NCBI GenBank assembly: GCA_007449985.2
Contig: VIIQ02000589.1
Span: 1-64,000, forward strand
Direction: 5' to 3'
DNA from: Desmodesmus armatus
Lineage: Eukaryota > Chlorophyta > Chlorophyceae > Sphaeropleales > Scenedesmaceae
Length of the DNA: 64,000 bases
Shown here: positions 14,427 to 25,766 of the stretch, piece by piece
Layout of the letters: each line of letters opens with the position of its first letter
How positions within the stretch are numbered: position 1 is the first letter of the stretch
Position numbers and translations under genes: made by a program
The notes under the pieces: generated by a model
What the model saw: only the letters and a program-made list of their open reading frames with translations
Databases searched by the model: none
What the model was told of the DNA's origin: nothing

Positions 14427-16509
14427 ATGATCTATTCCACTACCTACAACATCGGCCGCAGTTGTGTTTGCAAGTCGTCTATGCATCTTCCACTCAACAA
14501 TGCGCCTGTACAGCGCCGGATACACCCCGTCGCTTCGCATTGTAGCACAGAACATGGCCAGCATACAGGCTCAGAAGCGCTGTTGAACTCGAGCCACCCA
14601 GTAGCTTCACGCCATGATCAGAATGCTTGGGAGGAGGCTCTAGGTGTCACAGAATCTGCAGGAGAGCAAGAAAGTAACGCGTTTGCACCCCAGCAAGAGG
14701 CACCGCCACAGCCAACCCCTCACCCAGCCGTGGGGGCAACAAGGGAGGAATGCTTGGCATGGGAGGCAGCTCTGGCAGCTCCTGACAGCACTAACGTTGA
14801 GCAGCAGTCTATGTATGCTGTGGTGGAGTGTGGGTCGCACAGCACACGGCTTCTTCTCAGTGCAGGCAACGGCAGAGACCTCGCACGGCTCACGCAAGAC
14901 ACACACTTGGGTGCTGACCTTCGCCAACCAGCAGCCAGCGGTGGAGTTCATCAACAGCAGCACCTGACGCAGCAAGAAGCAGTTCCTGCCGCTGCGGCAG
15001 CCACTCTCGCGGCTGTCAGGCACTACCAGGAGCTGATAGCCCAGCACGAGCCGCACCTGAGGGGTGTGGCCGCAGTCGCAACAGCAGCAGTGCGTGAGGC
15101 AGCAGAGGGGCCCAGCATAGCAGCAGCAATCAGCACCATCCTCAACTGTCGTGTTCGTGTTCTGACAGGTGACCCCACCTATTGGGTGCCAGTTGGTGCA
15201 AGCATTCCCTGACACGAGCATGCCTGCTGCTGTGCACTGCGTGTTGAGTCCCTCTGCACATGAAGACGGTGTCCTCACGTCTGATCAGTGGTTGAGCAAA
15301 CACTAGGGTTGTTTGTTGCTGCCCAACTTATTGTTGTCGCCTACTGTTTGCTCCTGATTCTACTGCCTGCTTGCTTGGCCAGGGGATGAGGAGGCCCAGC
15401 TGACATTCAAGGGAGCAACAGCCAGCCTTGCAAGCAGCGGTACCAGCAAATATACAAGCTTTGACAGCACATGCAGCAGCTGCTTGTGCTTGGTCGTTGA
15501 CATGGGCGGGCGCTCCACCGAGTTTGCTTTGGGTGAGCATCAAGTGGGTTGCGGAAGCAGCCCCAGTGTTGGCTGTTGCTGCAGCACCACTGGAGACAGC
15601 ACCAGTGTCAGTGGCCTGCTTTCCGCTCGATGCAAGATTTTATGTGGGTCAAGGGGCCTGATTGCTGCTGTGGGCTCCAACTGTGGCAGCTGCAGCAGCA
15701 ACGACTGCGGCAGTGGTGGGCCCCACTGCAACATGAAAGCAAGGCAGCAGGCTTTTGGTGTCTTGGGTGTGTCCAGTCTGTGACATCTGAGGCTAGTGCT
15801 GCTGTCACTACTGATGCCTGCTCTTCTGCTACTGCTGCCGCCATTGCTTTCTCCTCCTCCTCTGCTGCTGCTGCTGCTGCTTCTTGCACCTCTGCTCCTA
15901 CTGCTGTTGGTGATGACTGTTACACACAGGAGTTGCTGGTGGGGTCCCCAGCACACTGCCTCCACCCCCCTCGGCTGCCTCTCCATCAGCCAAGCAGCAG
16001 GCAGCTCTGACCCTGCAGCAAGCCCTGCTGACTCCCAGGCAATGTTGCAGGCAGCACGCAGCATCTTGGATGCACACGCAGCCCAGTTGCACCACGTCAA
16101 GTCAGCATTGCGTCAACATACGCAGAAGCAGGACCAGTTGCAGGATCGGCAGCAGCAGCCGATAGTGGTCATAGCTACCGGAGGGACCGCAACCACGCTA
16201 GCAGCCTTGCAGCTACAGCTGCAGGAATACGTGCATGCAGAGGTGCACATGTGTGTCCTGCAGAGGCAGCACATAGAGGACCTCATGCAGCAGTACCTTA
16301 GGGTACAAGTACAACCTTTGGAGGCAGGCTATGATCACAGCAGTAGACGTTTTTGGCCGGGGTGGCTGACTGCTGCTAGAGCTGCCACACTGGCTCCTGG
16401 CTGTGCTGGGCTGCTGGCCTTGATGGATTGGTTGGGTGTGGATGAGGTGTGTGTGTCGGACATTGACCTATTGGATGGTGTTGTTGCAGAGATGATGGAG
16501 GCTGTGTGA
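14427..16509 (+). CDS. Ppx/GppA-family phosphatase (exopolyphosphatase-like), spliced
   Basis: Ppx/GppA proteins belong to the ASKHA fold and hydrolyse inorganic polyphosphate or pppGpp. Exon 1 (ATG 14427, or 14481, to 15168) gives an Ala/Gln-rich N-terminus and then VECGSHSTRLLL, the phosphate-1 loop. Later comes AVATAAVREAAEGP, a conserved family block. Exon 2 (15383-15532) joins in phase to give VLTGDEEAQLTF and the phosphate-2 loop VVDMGGRSTEFALG. The last exon ends at TGA 16509 and carries STPLGCLSIS, VIATGGTATTLAAL and a C-terminal VSDIDLLDG, as in the family. The junction between exons 2 and 3 is unresolved: 15533-15950 is either intron or a Ser/Ala- or Leu-rich insert. Substrate choice (polyphosphate or alarmone) cannot be told from the sequence. 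Confidence 0.85.
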
Positions 16510-16851
16510 AGAGCCAAAGAGGTGGCCAGTTGTTGTCGGGAAGGGCTGAACAAGTCAGGCCCAGTGCATACTGTCAGATCAAATCGGAAGGCCAGAAGGC
16601 ACTGCCAGCGCGGCGCTGGCTGGTGCTCCTGACATCCCAAGGCTTGCCAGCCTAGTCAACAGTCTCCAATGGAAATCAAAGGGCCTGAATCACATGCCTT
16701 GATTGAGCTGGGTCCCACAAAAGCCATCCCCAGCGCTGCACTCAGTGCAAACTTTCAAGCTGACGGTTGCCAACCGTTTGCAGACATTACGTGAAGACAG
16801 CATTACGTGCCCTGACAGAGACCTGCAGTATGGTCAGTAAATGAAGTAACC

Positions 16852-16856
16852 TGTAA
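16852..16856 (+). terminator. TGTAA poly(A)-like signal for the Ppx-like gene
   Basis: TGTAA is the usual polyadenylation motif in chlorophyte algae. This copy lies about 340 bases after the phosphatase stop and 170 bases before the next gene's ATG. Confidence 0.45.
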
Positions 16857-17025
16857 TTTGCTCGCTCGTGGCTATCTGTCTCCGCCGCAGTCGCAATCCT
16901 TGTCCACTGATCATTGCTCAGATCACAGCTCCACCTCATCCAAACGAGCTTGTTCCAAACGAGCTTGTTCACACACAGCGTGAGGTAACATCACCCAAAA
17001 GAGCTCATCATCACAGCAAAGAGCC

Positions 17026-17442
17026 ATGACAGACAAGGCAGCAGCAAGCAAAGATGTGAAGCAGACAGACGTATCGCTAGAGGGTGATGACACCTTTGAG
17101 GAGTTTGCCTCGCACGGTATGTGGCTGCTTTGAATGCACAGGCCTTGATGAACACGCTACACTACTGGTTGACCTCACACCTGTTGACTGTGAAAGCCCG
17201 CATATCTGCCAGCAGGCTTGGTAAGCCATGCAGCAGGCTGCACATGCCGCAAGGTCACACTGTGTGGCATGCTACCAGCGACTGCCTTATTTTGGTGCTC
17301 GTGTGTTGCAGTGCGTGAGGATGCAGCAGCTAAGGAGGACGAACGGGCTGAGCTATGGCAGGCAGACTGGGATGACGAAGAGACCACAGAGGACTTCCAG
17401 GCAAAATTGCGGCAGGAGCTGGACAGGCACATGAAGGACTGA
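17026..17442 (+). CDS. DSS1: 26S proteasome subunit Dss1/Sem1
   Basis: Two exons, 17026-17116 and 17312-17442 (intron 17117-17311, GT-AG), join in phase 1 to give a 73-residue acidic protein. It shows the family's two marks: the acidic block GDDTFEEF and the WxxDWDDE block (LWQADWDDEETTEDF), then a C-terminal amphipathic helix ending LRQELDRHMKD. Dss1/Sem1 is a small, mostly disordered subunit of the proteasome lid. It also stabilises BRCA2 and the TREX-2 mRNA export complex in other eukaryotes. The length matches the usual ~70-90 residues. The ATG is the only one that fits, and the 5' UTR is short because the upstream gene ends near 16860. Confidence 0.94.
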
Positions 17443-19140
17443 GGGACTGATTGGCAGCAGCACAGCAGTTTTGCAGACATCAGCATGGTTCTTGTCATTT
17501 AGACCATGCTTGCTGGGCCACAGTTGCTGTCCGACAGCAACACGCCGAGTCCTAGCTGTCCAGTTGCCCCTTAGTGCTGTTGCGGCACAGGAGGGCTGGC
17601 AAGCTGAGGCGTTGCAGCTGACTTCGGCTCTCATATTGCAGCAGTCTTTGTGAGGCAAGCTGCATCACACAAGCTGCTGCATTGTGTCAGCGGCTGAGCC
17701 TGGGGACCTGCTTGCTTGCCCTGTGCTCATGCATGTGTTGCAACAAGTGCACTACTGATGTGGGGGCTGGTGCGTGCATGTTGTTTGCATCTTGTGCCCT
17801 GAGGCACTGTGAAGCTCATGCCTTTGCACTCTGCAAGGCTGCGAGTCTGCCAGGGCAAGGGCAGGTCAGCATGTCTTTCCAACACCTCCAGCTCACTGCA
17901 GCCGGTTGGTTGGCTGTGTTTATGGCATCGCTTTCAGGCTGTTTATGGCATGGAAGTGGCATGTTCAATCTTTCTGTAATCTGTTTTTGTGTTTCCAAGG
18001 CACAGTGCAACATGTTGCTGGCGCCTGATCAACCCAATTCTTGCTGGTATTGGTAGTCCAGCGCCCATCCTCCTGGAATGTCAAGTGATCAAGACTTTTT
18101 GGAGACGTACATAGCCATCACTGCACAACTGCTTCTACTTGCCGCACGAGGCTGGTGCAAGCAGCACGACATGTCAACCTGACCTGCCAGGCCAGTACAT
18201 GTACATGTGGGACATCCAACTTGGCATCCATTCTGCTGACACAGTGGGCATCACACCCTCCACACTTTGAGGACCAGTCATGCATAACAGGCCCTGTTGG
18301 CAACAGCAAAAAACAATGCTTGTTGCTGCCCACCAACATGATCAGGGTATGAGCGACATCCCAGCAACCTTTCCTACATTTGGCTGCAGACCGTTGCTGT
18401 CAACTGTAGCCAGACCCAGATGGTCTCAAAAATGCTGCCGTGGTGGCCCAAGCAACAGGAAATTGACGCAAGCTGTGTGACAGGAAGCAATGAATGAGAT
18501 GCAGCTGGCCAAAAATGATGCACACAGTGCAGTGTAGTAGGTACAGTGCAGGAGCACAGGTAAGACCAGAGTCCCATGCAGCCACTGACAGGGTGTTTGC
18601 CCTGCACTGTAGTGCACAGGTGGCTACATGTCACAACAAACTTGCAGCACAGGTTGTACAGCTATACACTCTACCGGAGACATGCAGAGCAACTGCAAAA
18701 TGCCACATAGTCCCCCCTCCACCTGCCAGACAGTCTGAGCTGGAGGCTCAGGAAATAACTGTGTCAGTCCCACCAGCGGTGCTGCAAGCACTCACCCACC
18801 CAGGGACTTCATGAGCTGCATTGCCGCACAGTGTAGTCATGCTTGTCTGACAACATGCACAACTGGTGCATTGCAATGCACAGGTGTCACTGCTGCGGTT
18901 GCCGGTCCCCGGTCCCCTCACGCTCTGCTGGCATGGCGACCTGGCATGCTGACTAATCAGGAGCCAGGGCCTGGCCAACCTCGCCCAGGAATCGTGACAG
19001 CACACAGGCAGCAGGCTGAGCGAGAGATACTGCTACAAGTATACTGTACACATAGTATGCCGCACACCTGCCTGCAGCCAACATAAAACACCTGGCCTGC
19101 CTGCAGGACTGGAGTGCTATGCAGCAGCAGCCCAGAGTGA
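17443..19140. other. Convergent intergenic region between DSS1 and sigma factor
   Basis: About 1.7 kb without a convincing gene; the open frames here are short and show no family motif. It must hold the 3' UTRs of DSS1 (plus) and the sigma factor gene (minus). A TGTAA motif at 17975-17979 could be the DSS1 poly(A) signal, which would imply a ~530-base 3' UTR. Confidence 0.5.
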
Positions 19141-22100
19141 CTAGTGCTTCAGCACTGCCACCAGGTCCGTGTTCCGCATATCCTCCCTCAGCCGCTGGAT
19201 GACCCTCTCAACCGCAACCCTGCCCCACTCTTTCGACTTCCCCAGCTCCCTAGATGCCTGGCTGATGTTCCCGCCCTCCAGCTTCAACTGTAGCAGGTGC
19301 CTGTCCTGCGGCTGCAGCCTCTGCATGAACCCTTGCAGCAGGTCTTGCACTGCAGCCTGCTCAGCAGCAGCATCCAGCTCTTCCTGCAGGCCTGACCGTG
19401 CTGCTGCCAGGCCTCCTGCACCGACCGAACCACCCAGCGCATGGCTGTCTCCAGGCTCGGAAACATCCACCTGCAGGACACATGCATGACCGCAGTACAG
19501 GTCGTGTCAGGGACATGCTGCATGGTGTGGAGGTCAAAAGGCTTGTGCTCATGCACACATGACCGCAACTGCTGTTGAACGATCGCTTGAAGCTGTTTGA
19601 TGCACCCCTTGCACCAACAAGGCCTCCAAAGCTAGCAAGACCACAGCTTGCGGCATACCAACGGGGCAGGCCTTGCATGCTGCTTTGCCATGCTGATCAC
19701 AATGTGGGCTCCTTATGCTGTCATCAGGCAGCAGGTACTGTTCACACCTGTTGGAGGTCCACCCCACTGCCAGCCTTGCCTTTGTCCTCCTTCTCCTTGT
19801 CTGCTGACTGCAGTGACACTGCCTGCACAGGTCAAAACAACAAATATGGCAGCCATGGTGATGCAGGCAAGCAAACCAGCACGCATGTTAGCATGTCAGT
19901 GCCGGGTGCAGGATGGCTGTGTTGGTCTCTGCGACCTGCCGTGACATGCCGTGACATTGAAACAGCAGCCTAAGCACCTCCCTCCTACAAGCTGGCATGT
20001 TTGAGTTGCACAGAGCTGAAAGGCCTTGGCTACAGCCAGTATACACTGCCTGACATAAGACAAGCAGCATTCACAACCTCACGAGGCCACGTCCTTGCAT
20101 GCAAGTTGAGTGTTCAGACATTGTCAGCACAACAAACATCAGCCACCGCTGTGGCAGCACCCGTACCTGCAGGGCCCCACTGGTTGCCTGGAACGCCTGC
20201 TCTGCATGCTTTATGCTCACACCAGCAGCAGCGGCGATGTCTGCCAAGCTGGGTTCATCACCTTGCTGCTTGCGCTGCAGCTGCTGCTTGACTCTGTGCA
20301 GCCGAGCTGACAGCTCACGAACATAGCCAGGCACGTGAACAGCAGCTGTTTGGTACTGCACAGCGGTACACACAGCAGAAGCGCCACAGCACAGTCAGAA
20401 ACAATGACAACAAGAAGCGCATGGTTGCATGGTTGATACAAAGCGTACCAGCCAGTGCACAGCCCCCGCCACTGGTGCTAGTGGTGGTTCCCACCCACCT
20501 GAAAACGGTGTTTTGACTAGCAACCATACCACCCTAGCCAACTCCAATGGTAAATGCTGCGGCAACCCCTGAACTTACAGGAAATAAACCTTGAGAGCTC
20601 CTAACGCTCAATCACCAAACCATGGCGGCAGCAATAACCACATCACCCCACGCTGCATGCACAGCCACCAAAAACAAAACCCCAGCCTGTAGTACACACA
20701 ATCCTAGCATGCGTACATGCACTCCCTCTGGCTGACACACGCAGCCACCACACACCCACCTCTGTGAGCACGTCCCTCAAAGCATTCTTGATGTAGCGCT
20801 CAGCCAGCGCTGCCAGCCTCGCATTCCTGCTGGGGCCGTCAGCCACCCGTGCTGCATCAAAGCGCGCTGCTGCGCGCAGTAGACCCTGCCGTGCTGCTGA
20901 CAGCAGCTCCCTAAAGTCAGCGTTGGGGTTCCTTACTTGAACACGCCTCGCCCGGCTGATTAGCAGCGGCTCGTACAACTCCAGCAACAGCTGCACAGCA
21001 ACAGCGACGATAACGACACTGATGATGTCAGACTGGCGCGGGCTGGCGACACCAGCACTGGTGCAAATATGAAGTGCACTGATTCCCTTGCCACCTTAAC
21101 TGACCCCACCCCAGCACAAGCAAGCTGCAAGCACTGCTGTTGCTTCAAGCGTGACGCAAGCTGCAGGAGAACTTGTAATGACGGCCCCGCAAGCAACTGC
21201 CCTTGCCTGCAACCCACCTCCTGTGCTAGCAGGCCCTCCCTCTGTACATGCTCAGGGGCCTGCAGCAGACTTGCCAGGCTGTCTGCAGCTTGGAGGGCCA
21301 CGCCACCCTGCTGGCTTTGTGCGGCCTGCTGCAGCAACGCCTGCGCTCCGTATGGCTCGGCCCTTACCTGCTGCAGCTGGAGGTACCTCTGCAGGGACAT
21401 GAAGCAGCGGTGGCAGCGAGTCATGTGGAGCCTCAGTTGGTCAGCAGCCAATGTGCGAATGGCAGCAGAGTGTGTGCTGCATTGCACAGCACTGTCAAGC
21501 TGGCAACCCCACCAACACAGCCAGCACAGCTATGTAGACAGCTTGACAACACCTCCCTTGATTGTGGCACTCCGGCCACTACCCCTTGGCAGCCCACGTC
21601 TTGACTGAAGCTTACCTGGTATGCCAAGCACAGCTGCTGCTCTCCCTCCGCGCTCAGCTCCCCTCCCTCCAGATACTCCTCCACACTGCTGAGCGATGAC
21701 ACACTTTGCAAGGCTGGTGACGGGCCCCTGCTCCTGCTGGCGCTGCCTGCGCTGCGCATGCTGCTGTCTCCCTGCCTGCCCAGTGAGAAGTCAGCAGGGG
21801 AGGTCCGGCCGGATATGGCGGGGTGGTGTGAATGCTGCCTGCTCAAACGCATGGCGCGCGCTGAGCGGGTGGTGGTGCTGGTGACACTGCCGGGTAGGCT
21901 GGCTATGCGGCGGTCCACTGCAGCGGCCCATGCGGGCTTGTCTGATGAGGCTGCATCTGTCTTGCTGGGCTCGGCTGCAACTGCAGCTGCGGCTTGGGCT
22001 GATGCCTGGGCTGCGTGTAGCTGCTTTTTTGAGCGCCGTTGCTGCACCGGCGGTGGTAAGGCTGCTGCTAGATGTGGCTCTGCTGTGCCTGCTGCTTCAG

Positions 22101-22419
22101 CTTGGACCCCAACCGTGATGCCTGCCTCCTGGGCTTGCTGCACTGCGTGGCGAGGCTTGATTGGGACATAAAGGGGCATGGTGCCCTGCTGCGTGTCAGG
22201 ATGGACTGTGAGGTCACTCTTGGTGCTGCCATGCTGGGGCACTGGTGAGAGTGGAACCAGCTTGGCAAGGTATGCCAGCTGCTGGTCATTTTGGGGAGCT
22301 TGCCGCCTCCGTCTGCGCTGCCTACTTGGCAATGCTGCAGTAGCTGCAGAAACTGCGGTTGTGTGTGCCTTGCAGGTGCTGTATGATCGCGTCTGCACAT
22401 GGGGTACGTGGAACTGCAT
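19141..22419 (-). CDS. Nuclear-encoded plastid RNA polymerase sigma-70 factor
   Basis: Five exons read on the minus strand (22419-21616, 21388-21218, 20990-20760, 20355-20167, 19470-19141) all join in phase 0 with GT-AG introns and give about 574 residues. The N-terminal ~250 residues are basic and Ala/Ser-rich, fitting a chloroplast transit peptide plus linker. Region 1.2 is YLQLQQVRAE. Region 2 is LLELYEPLLISRARRV to ARQGLLRAAARFD. Region 3 includes VPGYVRELSARLHRVKQQLQ and PSLADIAAAAGVS. Region 4 ends with a helix-turn-helix, ISQASRELGKSKEW...RVIQRLRE. It would direct the plastid-encoded polymerase to promoters. Region 2.3-2.4 is unusual: the aromatic melting segment is replaced by NARLAALAERYIKNAL. 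The ATG at 22419 is the first in frame; the reading frame stays open to a GTG at 22482. Confidence 0.9.
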
Positions 22420-23046
22420 TGGTGATGTGTGTGCCAGGCAAGCAGTAGCCCAGGCTGGACGTTTCAGCAACGCGCACGGCACGGCAGAGGCAGATGTAGA
22501 TGTTTGAGGTGCAAATCAAACAATTGAGATTGGCCTTGGAGTACAATGCACCGTTAGATGGCAATCCGGATCCGTGATCATGTGAGGAAGAAAAGATCAC
22601 CAGACAACTGAACAGGTGTTTCCGGTTGCTTATGTGGTGCCAGCTGTATGTCGGGTGTCGTTTCAGCTGGATTTGAACGTCTCCTGGACATAGGTGTAGT
22701 CATGCCACAACCGTCATGCAAGCTGCAGTCCAGTAGTGGGTGAACCCCACGCTTCTGCAATCCAATAGCTTGTGTCCAGTATGAATGTCAACCTCCCAGC
22801 CTGCTACTATCTGATCGTTACTCATTAGTCCAAGGTCCCTACCCCTGCACCACTGCTGTGTCGGCACTGTCTTATCTGAGCAGTCTCCCTGCACGTGCAA
22901 TCAGTTCAGGACATAGCAAGCACCTATGATAGAAAGCACCTATGCTTGAGCCTTGCTTGTGAGCATAGGCAACAGAGGGCCTCCTCCTGCAGTTGCCCCC
23001 CAAAGCAGTTGACGCACCCCCCAGTTGCGCAGCCAAAGCAGGCAGG
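22420..23046. other. Divergent intergenic region, sigma factor / palmitoyltransferase
   Basis: The two flanking genes are transcribed away from each other, so this ~0.6 kb should hold both promoters and 5' UTRs. Short open frames continue into it from both sides without ATG codons. A tRNA-like stretch near 22670-22690 was considered and rejected. Confidence 0.5.
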
Positions 23047-25749
23047 ATGTGGAAGTATCTTACATACCTCAACATATTCGTCTACTGCAAGTTTCTTAAG
23101 CTGTTGGGTCATATTATGGTGCTGCTGGTGCTCGCCATAGTGGGCTTCACTTGGTATGCTATCGTCCCAGCAACGTATGGGCCCATGATGGTCACTGGAT
23201 CACCAGGCAGCAGGTTTGGCAGCAGCTTGTTGGTGCTGTTCTTCTCTTCGCTGGTGAGTGTGCTGGCAGGGATCATGCAGGCAGCCTGCAGCTTGAAGTT
23301 GACTCCTGCTCCAGCAGCTGACAGAGAAGACAGACAGAGTTGAGAGCTTTGTGTTCAAGGCATGTGTTCGTGCCGTAGTGTATGCTATGTAGCCATGCCT
23401 GCTGTACCCAAGAGTCAGTCTGTCTTCCTGCACCCGGCCGCCCTGGTTGATTGATGCCGCAGGTGACCATGCTAACATGGTCCTACTTTGCAGCACTGTT
23501 GACAGATCCAGGAGAGGTGCCTGTGGGCTGGCACCCCTTCCTGACGACGCGGTGGGTTGGGTGCAGCAGGGCACTCTGGAAGCCGGCTAGGCTGATTACA
23601 GCAGGCTCAAGCAAGGCAGCTCCACAGATGAATGGCTGGTTGCAGGGTGACAGTCCACTCTGCAGTCCAGGAGCAGCACGCTCATGCAGCAGCCGTGCCC
23701 AATCGGCGCAGACGTCCTCCCCCTCTTGAACCCTTGTCAACCCTACCCCTACCTTACCAGGCAGGAGCAAATATGCAGTGTGCGCGTCCTGTACATGCTG
23801 ACAGCATTAACATTGTGCACTAGTGTGACAGCATGCTCACTGCCCCTCCCCTCCCTTCGCTGTGTTGCTTTTCCATCTTTTGCAGACAGCAGCCAGGGAG
23901 CTGGAACTGCTGCAGTTTGCAGATTACTACATTGACCGGCGCGACCCTCGGCGGCCGCGCTTCTGCAAGCACTGCAAGTCATGGAAGCCGGAGCGGGCCC
24001 ACCACTGCAGCGTGATGGGGCGCTGTGTGCTCAAAATGGTGAGGGGGGGGGGCAGCTCATCTCAGCAACAGACCTGAGTCAGTTTGTCAGGTTGGTCAAG
24101 ACGGAGACACCTTCGAGAGAGCCTGATGGGCAGCAGCAGTTCCTGCTGTGATACATTGAGAGTCAGGCTGCGTGCCGGATGGAACTTTGTTGGCTGACTA
24201 ATCTAGCAGGAATGTGGCAGCCAGTGCACTTATCTTTCGTTCATTCGCAGCATGCACACACGGGGCAAACAGGCAGCCGCAGCCATGCAGCAGTCCGGTA
24301 AGTCTGGTTGGCATTGTATCTTTCAAGTCTCTTGCTAGCATCACCTGTCTACGCTTGCCTCTAAGCTTCCCTGTATGCTTTGTCTGCTGCTGCTTGTGAT
24401 GCGTAGGACCACTACTGTATCTGGGTAAGTCCAGCAGACGTCACCCATGCGTGACATGGGTACTGCTCAAGCAGAGTGTCACGGCAGCATTCGCCGTGGC
24501 GGAACCAACATTTAAGCACCCAGCTGCTTACAGGCAGCCAACATAGGAGCATTCGGCTGGGTGACTCAAGCAGCTTCTTAGCACACTGAGCAATTGCAGC
24601 ATCAGTGTTTGCTTGTGGTTGCTCTGGCATTATGGCTTGTCTCAGGTCCAACCGGCTCTTTATGTTTTATGCAGGTGGTCAACTGTGTTGGACTGCTGAA
24701 CTACAAGTTCTTCCTGCAGTTTCTGCTGTACACCTTCGTTGCAACCACTGTTGCCATTGTCTGCTTGATAAAGCCCATGCTGACATTCTTCTCGGGAAAC
24801 CCTGGCGGCAGGTGCGTCCACAGCAGCAGTCACCTGATCAGTGTGTTTCGTGTGGGTACTGCTGATGAGCATACAACTTCGTTTAATGTCACTCACAGTT
24901 GCTGGTGACTTGAAGGTGCCATCGTGATTGCATGCCTTATTGTGTGGTTTTGTGTACTCATTGCACCAGCACTAAACACTTCCCACATGGCGCTGGTCTT
25001 GTTTTGACTGGCACCCCAGTAAGCATGGATGGTTACATCATCATTGACACACCCTGTTCCTGTGCCCTGCTGGCTGTATGGCTGTTTGGCTTGTGTCTGC
25101 TTGTGTACTGGCTGCAGCACTGCTGTCTGTTTCATTGCAGTCGTCATCAACAGCGCGTTTGCAGTGAGCTTAGCAGGGTTCCTGGTGATGCATGGCAACA
25201 TGCTGGCAGCCAACTGCACCACCATTGAGATGTATGAGAAGGAGCGGATACACCCGTGGCCGTACAACAAAGGCATGCGGCGAAACTTAGAAGATGTGTT
25301 TGGGAAGAGGTGAGTGTTGCGACAGTTGGGAGCTGCTGCAGACAAGAACAGACCCTGCGTGGATGTCACATAACACACCTGGAAAAAGGGTCGGCAATTC
25401 CCCAAGATGCTGGCGGGCAGCCATGCATCTCTCATAGGCATGCATCATGCTGAAAGCCTGATATGCAAGCGGTGACCTGTCAGTTGGGCGATGGTGTTTG
25501 TGCCTGTGTGCATGCGCTCCTGGCCGAGGCCGTCTCATCCATGGTATTGCATGTGTTGCTGCGCTGCTGTCCTTGCCCTGTACTTGTGTGCTTGTTTGAT
25601 GTCGCAGCAAGCTGGGTTGGTTTGTACCTCGCCATGTGGCGGACGAGCGGCGGCGACTGTTGGACTCCTGCCTCAACAACCGGTTGCTATCAAACTATGT
25701 GTCCAGCAGCTCCAGCTTAGCAGGGGAGTTGTCCAGCAACCAGGTCTAG
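23047..25749 (+). CDS. DHHC-type protein S-palmitoyltransferase
   Basis: Seven exons join in phase to about 296 residues: 23047-23253, 23463-23551, 23897-24038, 24407-24424, 24675-24811, 25154-25309, 25608-25749. The order is the family's: first membrane segment ([18 protein letters not shown]), second ([10 protein letters not shown]...), a TDPGEVP motif, then the Cys-rich domain [26 protein letters not shown] (split here by exon ends). Next comes the catalytic tetrapeptide as DHYC, then [14 protein letters not shown], two more membrane segments and a TTIE motif (TTxE). The enzyme transfers palmitate to protein cysteines at Golgi, ER or plasma membrane. The catalytic motif is DHYC rather than DHHC, a variant found in active yeast Akr-type enzymes (as DHYC). 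The 18-nt exon carries exactly this motif. TGTAA follows 13 bases after the stop. Confidence 0.92.
24407..24424 (+). other. 18-nt microexon encoding DHYCIW of the palmitoyltransferase
   Basis: Bounded by gcgtag on the left and gtaagt on the right, the 18 bases encode exactly DHYCIW. They fit in phase 0 between ...CVLKM and VVNCVG.... Without it the protein would lack its catalytic Cys while staying in frame. Confidence 0.85.
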
Positions 25750-25761
25750 AGGGATTGTGTG

Positions 25762-25766
25762 TGTAA
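25762..25766 (+). terminator. TGTAA poly(A)-like signal for the palmitoyltransferase gene
   Basis: It lies 13 bases after the stop codon, so the 3' UTR would be very short if this copy is used. Confidence 0.4.

Noticed and set aside
14640..15278. 212-codon minus-strand ORF opposite the Ppx-like exon
   Set aside because: The plus strand has clear Ppx/GppA motifs; the antisense frame is Cys/Leu-rich shadow sequence typical of GC-rich coding DNA.
15796..15910. Poly-Leu segment that looks like a membrane anchor
   Set aside because: It arises from a CTG/CTC-rich tract that may be intron pyrimidine tract or a Ser/Ala-coding frame; Ppx proteins have no such anchor.
22660..22700. tRNA-like box-B sequence (tggatttgaacgtc) near a possible SINE
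   Set aside because: The flanks do not pair into T-arm and acceptor stems and no A box is placed correctly.
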